64,000 bases of DNA from Tatumella sp. JGM118 (GCF_018257515.1 NZ_JAERJR010000002.1:62001-126000), one strand, 5' to 3'. Counted from the first letter of the stretch, positions 1-9,107 are shown. Numbers and translations are program-made. Notes: generated by a model not told the origin, from the letters alone.

Positions 1-1
1 T

Positions 2-82
2 CATAAAAATAACCTAGCAGAATACGAAATCACTGAGTTTTCACCTTTAAAATATCATAAGAGTATGGTTGGTGTTATATAG
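2..82 (+). CDS. 3' end of an unidentified gene (partial)
   Basis: A reading frame enters from the left edge and ends at TAG (80-82), encoding a 26-residue tail finishing KSMVGVI. It is followed within 10 bases by a strong intrinsic terminator, which supports it as the end of a real plus-strand gene. The product cannot be identified from this tail. The sequence is AT-rich like the next 3.5 kb. Confidence 0.4.
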   Translation, partial: HKNNLAEYEITEFSPLKYHKSMVGVI

Positions 83-91
83 TAAATTAAA

Positions 92-119
92 AACCTCTGG
101 CATAGCCAGAGGTTTTCTT
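92..119 (+). terminator. Intrinsic terminator of the gene entering from the left
   Basis: A perfect 10-bp stem, AACCTCTGGC (92-101) with GCCAGAGGTT (105-114), is followed by a T-rich tract (TTTTCTT). It is placed to end the partial plus-strand gene. The interval to 277 shows nothing else. Confidence 0.85.
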
Positions 120-277
120 ATATAAGACGTGACTGTCAATTTAAATGCGATATGTGTTTATTATCATTTTACTGCCAGTAATCTGGGTGATAACTCTCAT
201 AGATGGATGTGAATATTGCTCATTAAATTATTCTTGAAACTAATAGAGAATAGATGTTAACCTTGTAGTTCGTAATT

Positions 278-1522
278 TTATTGTAAAATTTTAAAGTTAC
301 GATATTTTATCATAATAACGAGAATTAAAAAGGTAACTGAGCTGATAAGGAATAATAAATTAACGGCGAGTTGCAGACTAGCGTGATCTATAATAATCCC
401 TAATAAGACAGGGACCCAATTGGCAACATAGGCTATGACATAGAATAATGATAATAGTTTGGCGTGACTCTCTTTAGGAGATATTATATTTATAAGTGTT
501 GCACTTCCGACAAAGATAGCACCATATGCGTACCCTGCAATAGCCATTCCAATGCATGCAATAACTATAGAATTTAGTTCAATAGATATATAAAATATAA
601 ATAATGAAATGATCTGAAAAATACAACCTGAAATCAAGGAGTGTTTTGCTTCTACACGGCGACTCAGGATCTGACTAATACCTGCGATAATAAGATAAAT
701 AGCAATTACATATCCAAAAACTCCTCTGCTATGTACGTTCAATAATAACTCAGATACAGTAGGGCCAATAGCGAAAAGGCTTGCAGCAACAGCCCAGCAT
801 GTAAATAAAGAAGCTGCACATAAAAAGAAACTAATTCCAGTAAGGCGTAATCCTTCCTTCAGGCTATTGCTTTTTGAATGAGGGGTAATGTGTTTTTCAG
901 ACACCCTCTTTTGTACTGAATTATCACTCGAATGCCACGTCAATAAAGTCCCACCCAGAGAAATAAAAGTAAAGATCATAATGACATAAAATGGGAATGA
1001 TGTAGGATGAAAGTTTGTTTGCATAGCTACACCGCTCAGAATCGGTCCTAACGCTAATCCGGTTGTGAATGATAAAGTAGCTATCAGAGCTGCAGCTTTA
1101 CCCTGGTCTCCAGGCCCAAATTTTACTAGCGATATATTAGCCGCTCCGGTTAATGCACCAGTTCCAATGCCAGCTAATAAACGGGCAAAAAGCAGCATCA
1201 TGAATGAATTTGCTATTGTAAATAGTATGGCGCCAGTCAAAACAATAAATAATGCGGGAATAATCATGTAACGTAAATCACTAACCCTGTGAGTCAAATT
1301 ACCAACACATAGTAGTGATATAAGTACACCTGCTGCATATGCACCATATATAATACTCAGACTAACAGACGTTAATCTCAGTTCATTTTGATAAAAGGGG
1401 TAGAGAGGGGTCGGGGCTGTACTATTCAGTAATGCTGACATTAGTGCCATAGCAAGAAATAGTAAAATTAAAAAATTACTTGTATGGCTGTGCTGACTTT
1501 TTATCGCGAAACTCTCTGGCAT
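278..1522 (-). CDS. MFS transporter
   Basis: This is a 414-residue integral membrane protein with about twelve hydrophobic segments. It carries a major facilitator loop motif RLLAGIGTGALTGA near residue 115, consistent with a proton-coupled sugar or drug efflux carrier. Substrate is not evident. The start is the ATG at 1522, because GGAG lies six bases upstream; an in-frame TTG at 1534 overlaps that ribosome-binding site. The gene is AT-rich and lies in a block with a truncated EamA permease and a divergent LysR gene, next to integrase debris, suggesting horizontal acquisition. LysR control of an exporter would be usual, but the regulator is not adjacent, so this is only an inference. Confidence 0.8.
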   Translation of the reverse strand: MPESFAIKSQHSHTSNFLILLFLAMALMSALLNSTAPTPLYPFYQNELRLTSVSLSIIYGAYAAGVLISLLCVGNLTHRVSDLRYMIIPALFIVLTGAILFTIANSFMMLLFARLLAGIGTGALTGAANISLVKFGPGDQGKAAALIATLSFTTGLALGPILSGVAMQTNFHPTSFPFYVIMIFTFISLGGTLLTWHSSDNSVQKRVSEKHITPHSKSNSLKEGLRLTGISFFLCAASLFTCWAVAASLFAIGPTVSELLLNVHSRGVFGYVIAIYLIIAGISQILSRRVEAKHSLISGCIFQIISLFIFYISIELNSIVIACIGMAIAGYAYGAIFVGSATLINIISPKESHAKLLSLFYVIAYVANWVPVLLGIIIDHASLQLAVNLLFLISSVTFLILVIMIKYRNFKILQ

Positions 1523-1689
1523 TGAATTCTCCAAAAATTCTGATATTTAATTGTTGATAACTAACAGTCACGTTTGATATGTAATATGAAACGTGTGTTA
1601 AATAATAACGTAAGTATTTAATGGCGGGAACATACAAAAATGCATCAGGCCAATTCGATTTTGCATGCCACTTGGATTGTTTTATTACT

Positions 1690-2229
1690 TCATCCGGCGG
1701 CAGTTACTATTTTTTTCCTGTTTGAAGGTCGTTTAAAAATAACAATAGCCCCAGATAAAATAATTAAGATCATTCCAGTAAACGAAGTTAATGTTAATTG
1801 CTCATTGAAAATGAAATAACCAATCAAAGTTGAGAATATAATTGTGCTATATGAAATAATACTTACAATAATAGTATTGCCATGTCCATAAGCAAAGGTC
1901 ATTGTAATTTGACCTATACTTCCAAATAAACCAATAGCACAGATAATTATAGCAGATATGGAATCCAATTTTGTAAATCCAATGAGGGTAAGTATCCCAC
2001 CACTGAAAAGTGTACCAATTAATGAAAAGTAAAATACTACACGAAGTTCTGGTTCTCCTGTTTGAACAAGTTTACCTACATTGAAGTAAGCTAAAGCAGT
2101 AAATAGCCCAGCTAGCAAACCAGTTAGAGATGCAAGGGATTTTCTATCAGGTATGTTTGGGTGTTGTAATATAATAATCCCAGCAAATCCGATGATAACT
2201 GATGCTATAGAGGGAGACATTCTTAACAA
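1690..2229 (-). pseudogene. EamA/DMT permease, N-terminal half missing
   Basis: The open frame encodes about 179 residues matching the second half of a drug/metabolite transporter: about six hydrophobic segments, with the second EamA repeat ending TSFTGMILIILSGAIVIF and a basic tail. Full-length EamA permeases have about 290-300 residues and ten helices. Here the frame opens with MSPSIASVIIGFAG, corresponding to roughly helix 4, and nothing upstream in any frame resembles the missing helices. A short functional protein starting at ATG 2220 is possible, but a 5' truncation is more likely. It is divergent from the LysR gene, which is the usual arrangement of a regulator and its target exporter. 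Confidence 0.6.
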
Positions 2230-2464
2230 AGGATACCAATTAAAAATCTGTGATCAAAGACACGTTTAAATTTAACCATAAAAAATCATCTCTGAAATAG
2301 CTGCAAAAACGCTTCATAACGCTGCATTTTTGCAGCAATACTGATTGATGGGATGAGGGTTACGTGCTATCATTATGATTGTAATGTTTTTTTCTTTTTA
2401 TGGAATTAAAGATACATCTCATATGTCTGATAACCTACAGAAATTGCAAAAAAAATGTCTCTTA

Positions 2465-3355
2465 ATGAATTGGGATGATACACGTTTTTTTCTTGCATTA
2501 GCCCGTAGTGGTACTTTGCGTAAAGCTGCGATGGAACTACATGTAGATCAAGCAACGGTCGGCAGACGAATACAATCACTTGAAGAATCACTTAATTCCA
2601 AACTCTTTATTCGTACACCAAAATATTTTTCTCTTAGCATATTAGGTGAGGAGTTACTTCCTGATGCTATTGATATTGAAAATGCAATTCATGCAATTAA
2701 TCGCAAGGTATCGAAAGGTGATGACAGTCTTTCCGGGAATGTCAGTATTGCAACGACCGATACGATGGCTGAAGCATTCATTATACCTGCATTGAAGATG
2801 CTACGAACACAACATCCTGACATCACCATTAAGCTGTTAACAGCTGTAAACATATCTGATATTTCTTACCGTAGTGCTGATATGGCAATTCGTGGTGCTC
2901 GCCCTGAAGAAGAGACATTGATAATCAAACGATTGGCAACTATTGAGATGGGACTCTACGCTGCACAGGAATATGTTGATAGGAAAGGTTTACCGGTACA
3001 GGGTTCTCAATTGAAAGACCATGATCTTCTGATGTTTCCGCGTGATTTAGTGCCGCGTCATTGGGATAACTTCTGCGGTGAAAAGATTACTAACCCCAAT
3101 GTTGTACTACAATCCAATTCGCAAATGCTTATACGCTCTGCTGCCCGAAACGGTTTAGGAATAGGTTTGCTTTCATCATTTATGGCCGAGAAAGATCCTG
3201 AGCTTGTTCGTATATTCCCTGAAAATAAAGATTGGATAGATATTTGGTTAGTTTTACATCCTGACCTGAAGAAATCAGCAAAAATAAGAGCTGTTATTAA
3301 AGTTATTGAACAGTCCTTTGCCGCGTATGGAACATCGAAAGATCATGTTCGCTAA
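2465..3355 (+). CDS. LysR-family transcriptional regulator
   Basis: A 296-residue LysR-type regulator. Residues 1-60 form the winged helix-turn-helix ([20 protein letters not shown], then [13 protein letters not shown]), followed by a substrate-binding domain. The start chosen is the ATG at 2465, since the family begins MNWDD; an upstream in-frame start at 2375 would add 30 unrelated residues. No strong ribosome-binding site is visible. It is divergent from the truncated EamA permease at 2229 and probably once controlled it. The effector is unknown. The AT-rich composition is shared with the neighbouring transporters, supporting a common foreign origin. Confidence 0.8.
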   Translation: MNWDDTRFFLALARSGTLRKAAMELHVDQATVGRRIQSLEESLNSKLFIRTPKYFSLSILGEELLPDAIDIENAIHAINRKVSKGDDSLSGNVSIATTDTMAEAFIIPALKMLRTQHPDITIKLLTAVNISDISYRSADMAIRGARPEEETLIIKRLATIEMGLYAAQEYVDRKGLPVQGSQLKDHDLLMFPRDLVPRHWDNFCGEKITNPNVVLQSNSQMLIRSAARNGLGIGLLSSFMAEKDPELVRIFPENKDWIDIWLVLHPDLKKSAKIRAVIKVIEQSFAAYGTSKDHVR

Positions 3356-3814
3356 AAAATATACTTTTCTGGATATAAATCACATTCAGCAGTCCGATGA
3401 GTCTTACCCCGTTTTATACTCGCGGGGCGTTCACGCTGTGTAGTATGAGCTAAAACTAATCTTCTCCTTTTGTAAATCATCAACGAAATAAACAGTATTT
3501 TTTTTATCCAGGTGACTGAAGAAAACATCATTTTTAATTGCCATGATAATTACAGTATCGAAATCAATTCCTATGTTTTAGTGAATTCTCAGAATCCGGA
3601 AAGCTTGATCATCCATAAACCGACCCGGTATTTGGAGTACATTTTATCTAATTATCAATAACATTCCAATTTGTGCCCGGATATCAATAATAACTTCTGG
3701 CAAACGTTTACGGGATTCATAATCAGAAGATAAGCGAGGAGTGTTTCGGAGCCATTATGCTTTAATAAATGCTTCATTAACTTCTCCTCGTCAGAGATAG
3801 AGGAGTGAATTTGT
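3356..3814. other. AT-rich stretch without a convincing gene
   Basis: This 459-bp interval between the LysR gene and the integrase fragment contains only short open frames without recognisable similarity. It is probably island debris. Confidence 0.5.
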
Positions 3815-4000
3815 TCAGATAGATATTTTCTGATAGGCACCTAAGCAGGGGTGGGATTCTTTTCCATTGATACGATATTTGAGATACCAGAGGTGTGAGC
3901 CGCCCGGAATGACTAAAAGATACAGACTATGTAAATCGAAAACTTTAAAGGGGTTACCGGGAGGTTTGAGAGTACGGATTCTCGCGTCGGTAAGGGGCAT
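3815..4000 (-). pseudogene. P4-type tyrosine integrase, N-terminal fragment (copy 1)
   Basis: The frame from ATG 4000 encodes about 61 residues typical of the N-terminal DUF4102 arm-binding domain of P4-type integrases: MPLTDARIRTLKP at the start and SLYLLVIPGGSHLWYLKYRI in the middle. It stops at about residue 61, so the core-binding and catalytic domains (about 340 residues) are absent. It lies just beyond the 3' end of the tRNA-Asn gene and points away from it, the standard layout for an integrated island. A second, independently broken copy with the same flanks sits at 40126-40470. Confidence 0.85.
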
Positions 4001-4154
4001 ATGGAGGTAACTCCGTCATCGAACTACCATGATCCCGAATTTGACCACCAATTTTTCCCGATGCGTAGGCAAAAATGAAAATGCATAGGGAATAATTTTC
4101 ACGCTGACCTGATGAATCGGCCACTAGAAGTGGGTTTGCGATGGGGCATAAACA

Positions 4155-4192
4155 AAAAACCCGCTTAAGTTTCCTTAATCGGGTTTCTTAAA
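4155..4192 (-). terminator. Terminator of tRNA-Asn (copy 1)
   Basis: AAACCCGCTTAAG and CTTAATCGGGTTT form a stem with one weakened pair. The minus-strand transcript leaving the tRNA would pass through it and then a T-rich run. The same element follows the second tRNA-Asn without the mismatch. Confidence 0.7.
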
Positions 4193-4194
4193 TT

Positions 4195-4270
4195 TGGCTC
4201 CTCTGACTGGACTCGAACCAGTGACATACGGATTAACAGTCCGCCGTTCTACCGACTGAACTACAGAGGA
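4195..4270 (-). tRNA. tRNA-Asn (GTT), copy 1
   Basis: The reverse strand gives a 76-nt tRNA with encoded CCA (4195-4197), acceptor TCCTCTG pairing with CAGAGGA, anticodon loop CTGTTAA with anticodon GTT, and the T-loop GGTTCGAGTCC. It matches enterobacterial tRNA-Asn as remembered. Its 3' half is the usual integration target for P4-type integrases, and an integrase fragment lies beyond it. Confidence 0.97.
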
Positions 4271-4699
4271 ATTGTCGTGAAGACGGGGCGCATAGTAACG
4301 GGCCAGGGCGATGTTGTCAAAGCTGTTTTCGCGAGAAATAAACTGTTTGCTGATAAAAGAAACATAATGGTGTCGAAGTGGTCAATGATGTCCGGTATTA
4401 CCTGCCGGCGAAGGAGAGTTCACAGGGCGCGGCTGACAGGTAATCCGTCGATAAAGGCAGGTTTCCGCCCCGGATCATCGGAAACACCGGTTTCTGAAGG
4501 ACGCAGAGGTTGATTCGGCAAACCGGAGGCTTAGGGCGGAGCGGGTTGGGCGGGGAGTCCCTGACCGTCCGCAGGAAAGTATCGCAGGCGGTGAAAAAGA
4601 AACGATGTATAAAATGCTCTGAGCCTGCCGGACCTGCCATCGCTGGCAGAACCGGCAGAACCGGACAGTCTCGTCAGTGTCGTGCGGGTGTGCTTTTCC
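4271..4699. other. Intergenic, no gene seen
   Basis: Between tRNA-Asn and yaiL. It contains the tRNA promoter side and short spurious frames. A short iterated tract (ACCGGCAGAACCGG) occurs near 4649. Nothing else is recognised. Confidence 0.5.
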
Positions 4700-5239
4700 T
4701 TACCACATCAGGTCATCGGGCACTTTGAAATCGGCGTAAGGATCATCCTCGTCCTGTGCTTCCTGGCTCAGCGCACTGTTCAGGACAATACTGTCGGCAT
4801 CCCGCTGTGCAATTTTATCCGCAACGCTTGCCGGAATGATCGCATAATCGGCGATATCACTCTTCTCTTTCAGCAAACGGGCAATGGCAAGACGGCCGTT
4901 CATCAACTGGTTACGGGTGGTTTTATCCACGGTGAGCTGTTTGATCAGGTTATTGTCGGTAAAATTGAAACTGATATCACCTTTGATACCGGTGATCCGG
5001 TTCATCTCAATCAATTGTTTTACCTGGGCTTTATATTCCCGGGAAAGTGCCGCTTGTTTTTGTTGCTCATTCAGTTCTTTGGCGCGTTCAGCCTGTGCCT
5101 TTTTATTTTCCTCGACAGCTTCGCGGGCTTCCCGAGCCTGAACCCGGGATTTTTTTGCTGTTCTCTGAACCTTAGCCATCTTCTTATCGCTGACTAATCC
5201 GGCTTTGAGCATCTGTTCCTGTAAGGTGAGTTTGGCCAT
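4700..5239 (-). CDS. yaiL: YaiL family protein (DUF2058)
   Basis: A 179-residue soluble, highly charged protein that matches E. coli YaiL nearly end to end: MAKLTLQEQMLKAGLVSDKK at the start, a basic helical stretch KVQRTAKKSRVQAREAREAV at residues 23-42, and the acidic tail DPYADFKVPDDLMW. YaiL is annotated as a nucleoprotein/polynucleotide-associated enzyme, but its activity is not established. Residues 20-80 are predicted coiled coil by their Lys/Glu/Ala/Gln content. It stands alone on the minus strand. Confidence 0.9.
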   Translation of the reverse strand: MAKLTLQEQMLKAGLVSDKKMAKVQRTAKKSRVQAREAREAVEENKKAQAERAKELNEQQKQAALSREYKAQVKQLIEMNRITGIKGDISFNFTDNNLIKQLTVDKTTRNQLMNGRLAIARLLKEKSDIADYAIIPASVADKIAQRDADSIVLNSALSQEAQDEDDPYADFKVPDDLMW

Positions 5240-5972
5240 ATCGGTGTCTGTATCTTAATTCGTGGAATAATGTGCGGATTATACCTGTAATCGCCGGGTT
5301 TGTGCAGGCATCGCGTGACGGTCGGGCAATGTAGCCTGACGGCCTGCAGAGGCGTGCATTCCGCCCGTGCAAAGGACTATTGCCGACGGACTCACTGAAA
5401 AAGTGAACAGGACAACAGACGGGCCGGGGCCGCCCGGCCCGATGATAAGCCATGTTGGTTCAGCCGGATCCACTGAATGGCCCGCAGCAGGGCATATCTT
5501 CTGATATTCCGTTATGTGATGAAAATATGCTGTCCCCTCACTGTGGGCGCCATTAACGGCGACCCCGCAGAATTCCGTATAGGCTCCCGGCGAGCCACAT
5601 CTTCTGGTGTGCCGCGGCAGGTATCCGCTGACAGGCTTTTCTGTGCTTTCAGCGATAACTTTTTATAATACCGGGGCCGTCAGCCCTCCCGTGATAGTGT
5701 GACAGTTTATGACGTTTCATCCGCTGAAATGTGACAGCGGGAAAGGGGAGCGGCCACGGGATGCGGCGCTGCGGACCCGTGACGATGCAGGCTGTATCAT
5801 GCAGGGAGACCTCCCGGTGTTCCGCCCCCAACTGCCGGCAACACGCGGCGGGCGGGCAGGGGACCGATCGCGTCCTCGTTGTTCAGAGGAGAGTCATGCC
5901 TGGTAGTTCATGGTCAGCAGAGAAAAGGAGACTCATAGAGTCCCCGGGTTCACGCACTGTACGGAAACATTC
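5240..5972. other. Long intergenic region upstream of nac
   Basis: There is no convincing gene in these 733 bases. A very stable hairpin with a 9-bp GC-only stem is at 5420-5441 (CGGGCCGGG-GCCG-CCCGGCCCG), about 180 bases upstream of the yaiL start and without a T-tract. The region looks like worn-out coding sequence, but no family is recognisable; E. coli has cbl beside nac, and no cbl remnant is seen. Confidence 0.5.
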
Positions 5973-5989
5973 TGCACTATCCTTGTGCA
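5973..5989. promoter_or_regulatory. NtrC-like enhancer site for nac
   Basis: The 17-bp dyad TGCACTATCCTTGTGCA fits the NtrC (NRI) consensus TGCACCA-N3-TGGTGCA at 12 of 14 specified positions. Its centre lies about 142 bp upstream of the -12 element of the sigma-54 promoter, a normal enhancer distance. Confidence 0.7.
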
Positions 5990-6110
5990 GGCGGCAGCGG
6001 GTAGCCGCCTCTGACGGCGTGGTCATTGCGGACAGAAAATCGTCAAAAAGGCTTCTTTTCATAGTGTTTTTGTTATGACATCAGGGTGAGCGAAACGGTT
6101 TAGTCATTTC

Positions 6111-6126
6111 TGGCCTGTTAATTGCA
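6111..6126 (+). promoter_or_regulatory. Sigma-54 promoter of nac
   Basis: TGGCCTGTTAATTGCA has GG and GC separated by exactly ten bases (-24/-12) and matches TGGC and TTGCA of the sigma-54 consensus. It lies about 67 bp before the nac start codon. Nitrogen-limitation control of nac by NtrC and sigma-54 is established in Klebsiella and E. coli. Confidence 0.8.
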
Positions 6127-6192
6127 ACTACCGGTATATCCAGCCACAGGCACAGCCTGCTTTGAGTATCCGGATTAGTGACGGGAGAGAAA

Positions 6193-7110
6193 ATGAACTT
6201 AAGACGACTGAAATACTTTGTGAAAATTGTCGATATCGGCAGCCTCACTCAGGCCGCAGAGGTATTGCACATCGCTCAACCGGCACTCAGCCAACAGGTC
6301 GCCACCCTTGAAGGTGAGATGGATCAGCAGCTACTGATCCGCACCAAACGTGGAGTGACCCCGACCGATGCCGGTAAGGTGCTTTACACCCATGCCCGCA
6401 ACATCCTGCGGCAGTGTGAACAGGCACAGATGGCGGTGCATAACGCCGGAAATGTCCTGTCAGGTCAGGTTTCTATCGGGCTTGCCCCGGGCACGTCGGC
6501 GTCTTCCCTGGTCATGCCATTGTTGCGTGAAATCCGTGAAACCTGGCCGGATATTCTGGTCTATCTGCACGAAAACAGTGGTCATGCCCTGAATGAGAAA
6601 GTTATCAACGGTCAGCTGGATATGGCCCTGCTCTACGATCGCACGCCTGAGAAAGGCCTGAACTGTCAGCCACTGATGCAGGAAGAATTGTATCTGGTCG
6701 GCACAGGCGTTTCTCCGGGGGCGCAGATTGATCTCTCGGAAGTGGCCGGCATGAATCTGTATCTGCCGCGTGATTACAGTGCGGTCAGACAACGTGTGGA
6801 CGAAGCCTTCTCCCTGCGTCGCCTCAGTGCGCATATCATTGGTGAAATTGAATCATTGTCGACATTGTCTGCAGCAATTTCCAGTGGTATGGGGGTTTCG
6901 GTATTGCCGGAATCGGCGGCAAAATCGCTCACTGCACCGATTAATGGCTGGATGTCGAAAATTATTTCTCCGTCCCTGCACCTGCCATTAACATTGAATA
7001 CCTCATCAGCCTTACCTATGTCAGCCTCTGCGCGCGCGGTTCAGCAGTGTCTGCTGGCACTGACTCAGCGCTCGGTCATTACCGAACGTGAGCTGATGCT
7101 GGTGAGTTAA
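6193..7110 (+). CDS. nac: Nitrogen assimilation control protein Nac (LysR family)
   Basis: A 305-residue LysR-type regulator, the same length as E. coli Nac. The first 60 residues (MNLRRLKYFVKIVDIGSLTQ, then AAEVLHIAQPALSQQVATLE) are almost identical to Nac as remembered, and the IGEIESLSTLSAAISSGMG region and C-terminal LMLVS also fit. Nac couples sigma-70 genes of nitrogen metabolism to the sigma-54-dependent Ntr response without needing an inducer. The start is the ATG at 6193, preceded by GGGAGAG; a GTG at 6178 would add five residues. The NtrC-like site and the -24/-12 promoter upstream agree with the identification. Confidence 0.95.
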   Translation: MNLRRLKYFVKIVDIGSLTQAAEVLHIAQPALSQQVATLEGEMDQQLLIRTKRGVTPTDAGKVLYTHARNILRQCEQAQMAVHNAGNVLSGQVSIGLAPGTSASSLVMPLLREIRETWPDILVYLHENSGHALNEKVINGQLDMALLYDRTPEKGLNCQPLMQEELYLVGTGVSPGAQIDLSEVAGMNLYLPRDYSAVRQRVDEAFSLRRLSAHIIGEIESLSTLSAAISSGMGVSVLPESAAKSLTAPINGWMSKIISPSLHLPLTLNTSSALPMSASARAVQQCLLALTQRSVITERELMLVS

Positions 7111-7128
7111 TCGCCACTTTTCCCGCCG

Positions 7129-7158
7129 GAAGCCGGTTTAGCGGCTTCTGTCTCTGTT
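7129..7158 (+). terminator. Possible nac terminator
   Basis: GAAGCCG and CGGCTTC form a 7-bp stem starting 19 bases after the nac stop codon, followed by a pyrimidine-rich TGTCTCTGTTTTC tract. Confidence 0.5.
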
Positions 7159-7223
7159 TTCCGCCCCCGAGGGACAAAAAATTATTGCCCCCGGAGGTCT
7201 GGATCATTAGGATTGGCGCCGGT

Positions 7224-7239
7224 AAGAAAACGTTTGCGC
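7224..7239. promoter_or_regulatory. PurR operator upstream of the purine permease
   Basis: AAGAAAACGTTTGCGC matches the PurR consensus ACGCAAACGTTTGCGT at 13 of 16 positions, including the whole central AAACGTTTGCG. It lies 210 bp upstream of the permease start. Purine-permease genes are known PurR targets. Confidence 0.75.
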
Positions 7240-7294
7240 AGAGTATCGTGCAGGCCGGGGTTTCTCCTCTCGCAGGAACTTATTCCGAATACTG

Positions 7295-7328
7295 AACCCG
7301 TGCCGCGTCATGGCACGGGTTTTGCTTA
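7295..7328 (+). terminator. Intrinsic terminator between the PurR box and the permease gene
   Basis: AACCCGTGCC and GGCACGGGTT form a perfect 10-bp stem with a 7-nt loop, followed by TTTGCTTAT. It would end any transcript beginning at the PurR-controlled region before the permease gene, so it is either a leader attenuator, the end of a small RNA, or a terminator unrelated to the permease. Confidence 0.75.
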
Positions 7329-7449
7329 TGTCATTTTGGGGTGGAATGAAGGTTTGCATTTCCGGTCAGTGGCCGGACGATGACAACCCTTTCTTAGAGA
7401 CTGTTAAAAATAAAAATCGTGATAAGCGAGATCTATAAAGGACCGACTC

Positions 7450-8745
7450 ATGCTTGAAAGACTCTTTAAGTTGAAAGCAAATAAGACTACTGTTCGTACA
7501 GAAATCATTGCAGGATTAACCACGTTCCTGGCAATGGCCTATATCCTGTTTGTTAACCCGAGTATCCTCGGCGCCACAGGTATGGATAAAGGTGCGGTCT
7601 TCGTGGCTACCTGTCTGGCAGCGGCCATTGGCTCTGTACTGATGGGGATGATTGCGAACATGCCTATCGCTCTGGCACCTGGTATGGGCTTAAACGCCTT
7701 CTTTACCTATACCGTCGTGCTGCATATGGGGTATCACTGGCAGGTCGCTCTCGGGGCGGTCTTTATTTCTGCATTAATCTTCTTCGCATTATCTCTGTTT
7801 AAGATCCGTGAATGGATTATCAACAGCATTCCGTTACCGCTGCGCTCTGCAATCGCTGCCGGTATTGGTCTTTTCCTGGCGCTGATTGCGCTGGAAGGTG
7901 CGGGGATTGTTGTGGGTAACCAGGCAACGCTGGTGGGCTTAGGGGACCTCACTAAAGCCGGTCCGTTACTGGCTATCCTGGGCTTTTTCCTGATCGTGAT
8001 CCTGGAAGCCCGCCGTATTACGGGGGCTGTACTGATCGGTATTCTGGTCATCACCGCCATTTCGATGCTGTCGGGTCTGACACCGTTTGCCGGGATCTTC
8101 TCTGCACCACCGTCTATCGCACCGACTTTCCTGAAACTGGATATCGCCGGGGCCTTCAATATCGGTCTGGTCAGTGTGATTTTTGCCTTCCTGTTTGTCG
8201 ATGTCTTCGATAACTCCGGGACATTGATCGGTGTCAGCCGCCGTGCCGGGCTGACCGATGATAAAGGGAATATCCCTGCGATGGGCAAGGCCCTGGTTGC
8301 AGACAGCACCGCGGCGCTGTTCGGTTCGCTGCTGGGGACGTCAACCACGACCAGTTTTGTCGAATCCACGGCGGGCGTCAGTGCCGGCGGCCGTACCGGT
8401 CTGACCTCTGTTGTGGTCGCTATCCTGTTCCTGCTGTCACTCTTTTTCTCGCCGCTGGCTGGCAGTGTCCCTGAGTATGCAACCGCACCGGCATTGCTGT
8501 TTGTTGCGGTACTGATGACCTCCGGACTGGCTGAGATTGACTGGAAAGATATCACTACGGCAGCACCGGTAACGGTGACCGCGCTGGCGATGCCGTTAAC
8601 TTATTCTATCGCAAATGGTATCGCCTTCGGGTTTATTACCTGGACGGTGGTTAAGTTACTGACCGGTAAAGTCCGCGAAGTTAACCCGGCACTGATTATT
8701 CTTTCTGTTTTATTTGTTATCAAGCTGGGCTGGCTCAGCGCCTGA
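7450..8745 (+). CDS. NCS2/AzgA-family purine permease (AdeP/AdeQ type)
   Basis: A 431-residue inner-membrane protein with about twelve to fourteen hydrophobic segments. It has the AzgA-like signatures ALAPGMGLNAFFTY near residue 75, FVDVFDNSGTLIGV near 250 and ESTAGVSAGGRTGLT near 305. The family imports adenine, guanine or hypoxanthine by proton symport. The N-terminus MLERLFKLKANKTTVRTEII resembles E. coli AdeQ/AdeP more than GhxP/GhxQ, so adenine is the better guess. A PurR box 210 bp upstream supports purine control. AAGGAC precedes the ATG. An intrinsic terminator follows, so the gene is monocistronic. Confidence 0.88.
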   Translation: MLERLFKLKANKTTVRTEIIAGLTTFLAMAYILFVNPSILGATGMDKGAVFVATCLAAAIGSVLMGMIANMPIALAPGMGLNAFFTYTVVLHMGYHWQVALGAVFISALIFFALSLFKIREWIINSIPLPLRSAIAAGIGLFLALIALEGAGIVVGNQATLVGLGDLTKAGPLLAILGFFLIVILEARRITGAVLIGILVITAISMLSGLTPFAGIFSAPPSIAPTFLKLDIAGAFNIGLVSVIFAFLFVDVFDNSGTLIGVSRRAGLTDDKGNIPAMGKALVADSTAALFGSLLGTSTTTSFVESTAGVSAGGRTGLTSVVVAILFLLSLFFSPLAGSVPEYATAPALLFVAVLMTSGLAEIDWKDITTAAPVTVTALAMPLTYSIANGIAFGFITWTVVKLLTGKVREVNPALIILSVLFVIKLGWLSA

Positions 8746-8766
8746 TACCGGTTTTAGCGAAAGATT

Positions 8767-8792
8767 AAAAAAGGAGCTTCGGCTCCTTTTTT
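8767..8792 (+). terminator. Terminator of the purine permease gene
   Basis: AAAAAAGGAGC-TTCG-GCTCCTTTTTT is a classic tetraloop terminator that starts 22 bases after the stop codon. Confidence 0.95.
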
Positions 8793-9107
8793 GTATTAAC
8801 GGCATCGTATTTTCAGGGTTACCCGACAGGATCGCGCATTTTACCGTAAGTTTCCGGTCTTACCGTGGCCTGCTCTGGCCGCGCTGACGGATATATGCTC
8901 AGGGCGTATGAGGTGCTATCTTCCGCTCAGGGACAGAGTTTGTACAATCCATCGGTAGTCTTTTTAGCCCACCGGGTATAAAATTACATCACCGCGCTTT
9001 TCTCCCGGGCGGTATCCTTTACGGTATGAATAGTGGCCCACAGGTTTCCCTGCGCCGGGAACCACTGATTATTCCTCTCTTTCCTGTTCAGATGATTTGG
9101 TATCGCT
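8793..9107. other. Intergenic region before yeeO
   Basis: No gene, repeat or clear regulatory site is seen in this 315-bp interval. Confidence 0.4.

Larger units (their letters stand above)
4001..4320. repeat. Direct repeat, copy 1: integrase upstream region + tRNA-Asn + leader
   Basis: About 320 bp here is recognisably repeated at 40471-40791. Shared segments include CTCCGTCATCGAAC, GATCCCG-ATTTGACCACC, the tRNA terminator, the whole tRNA-Asn and the flank ATTGTCGTGAAGACGGGGCG. Homology continues into the integrase fragments on the other side. Both copies have the same orientation, 36.5 kb apart. Confidence 0.85.

Noticed and set aside
7200..7449. Purine riboswitch in front of the permease
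   Set aside because: The conserved purine-aptamer core could not be found; the PurR box explains the purine link better.
7734..8555. 273-codon open frame on the minus strand inside the purine permease gene
   Set aside because: It is antisense to a well-conserved membrane protein and shows no domain; it arises from the codon bias of the GC-rich gene.
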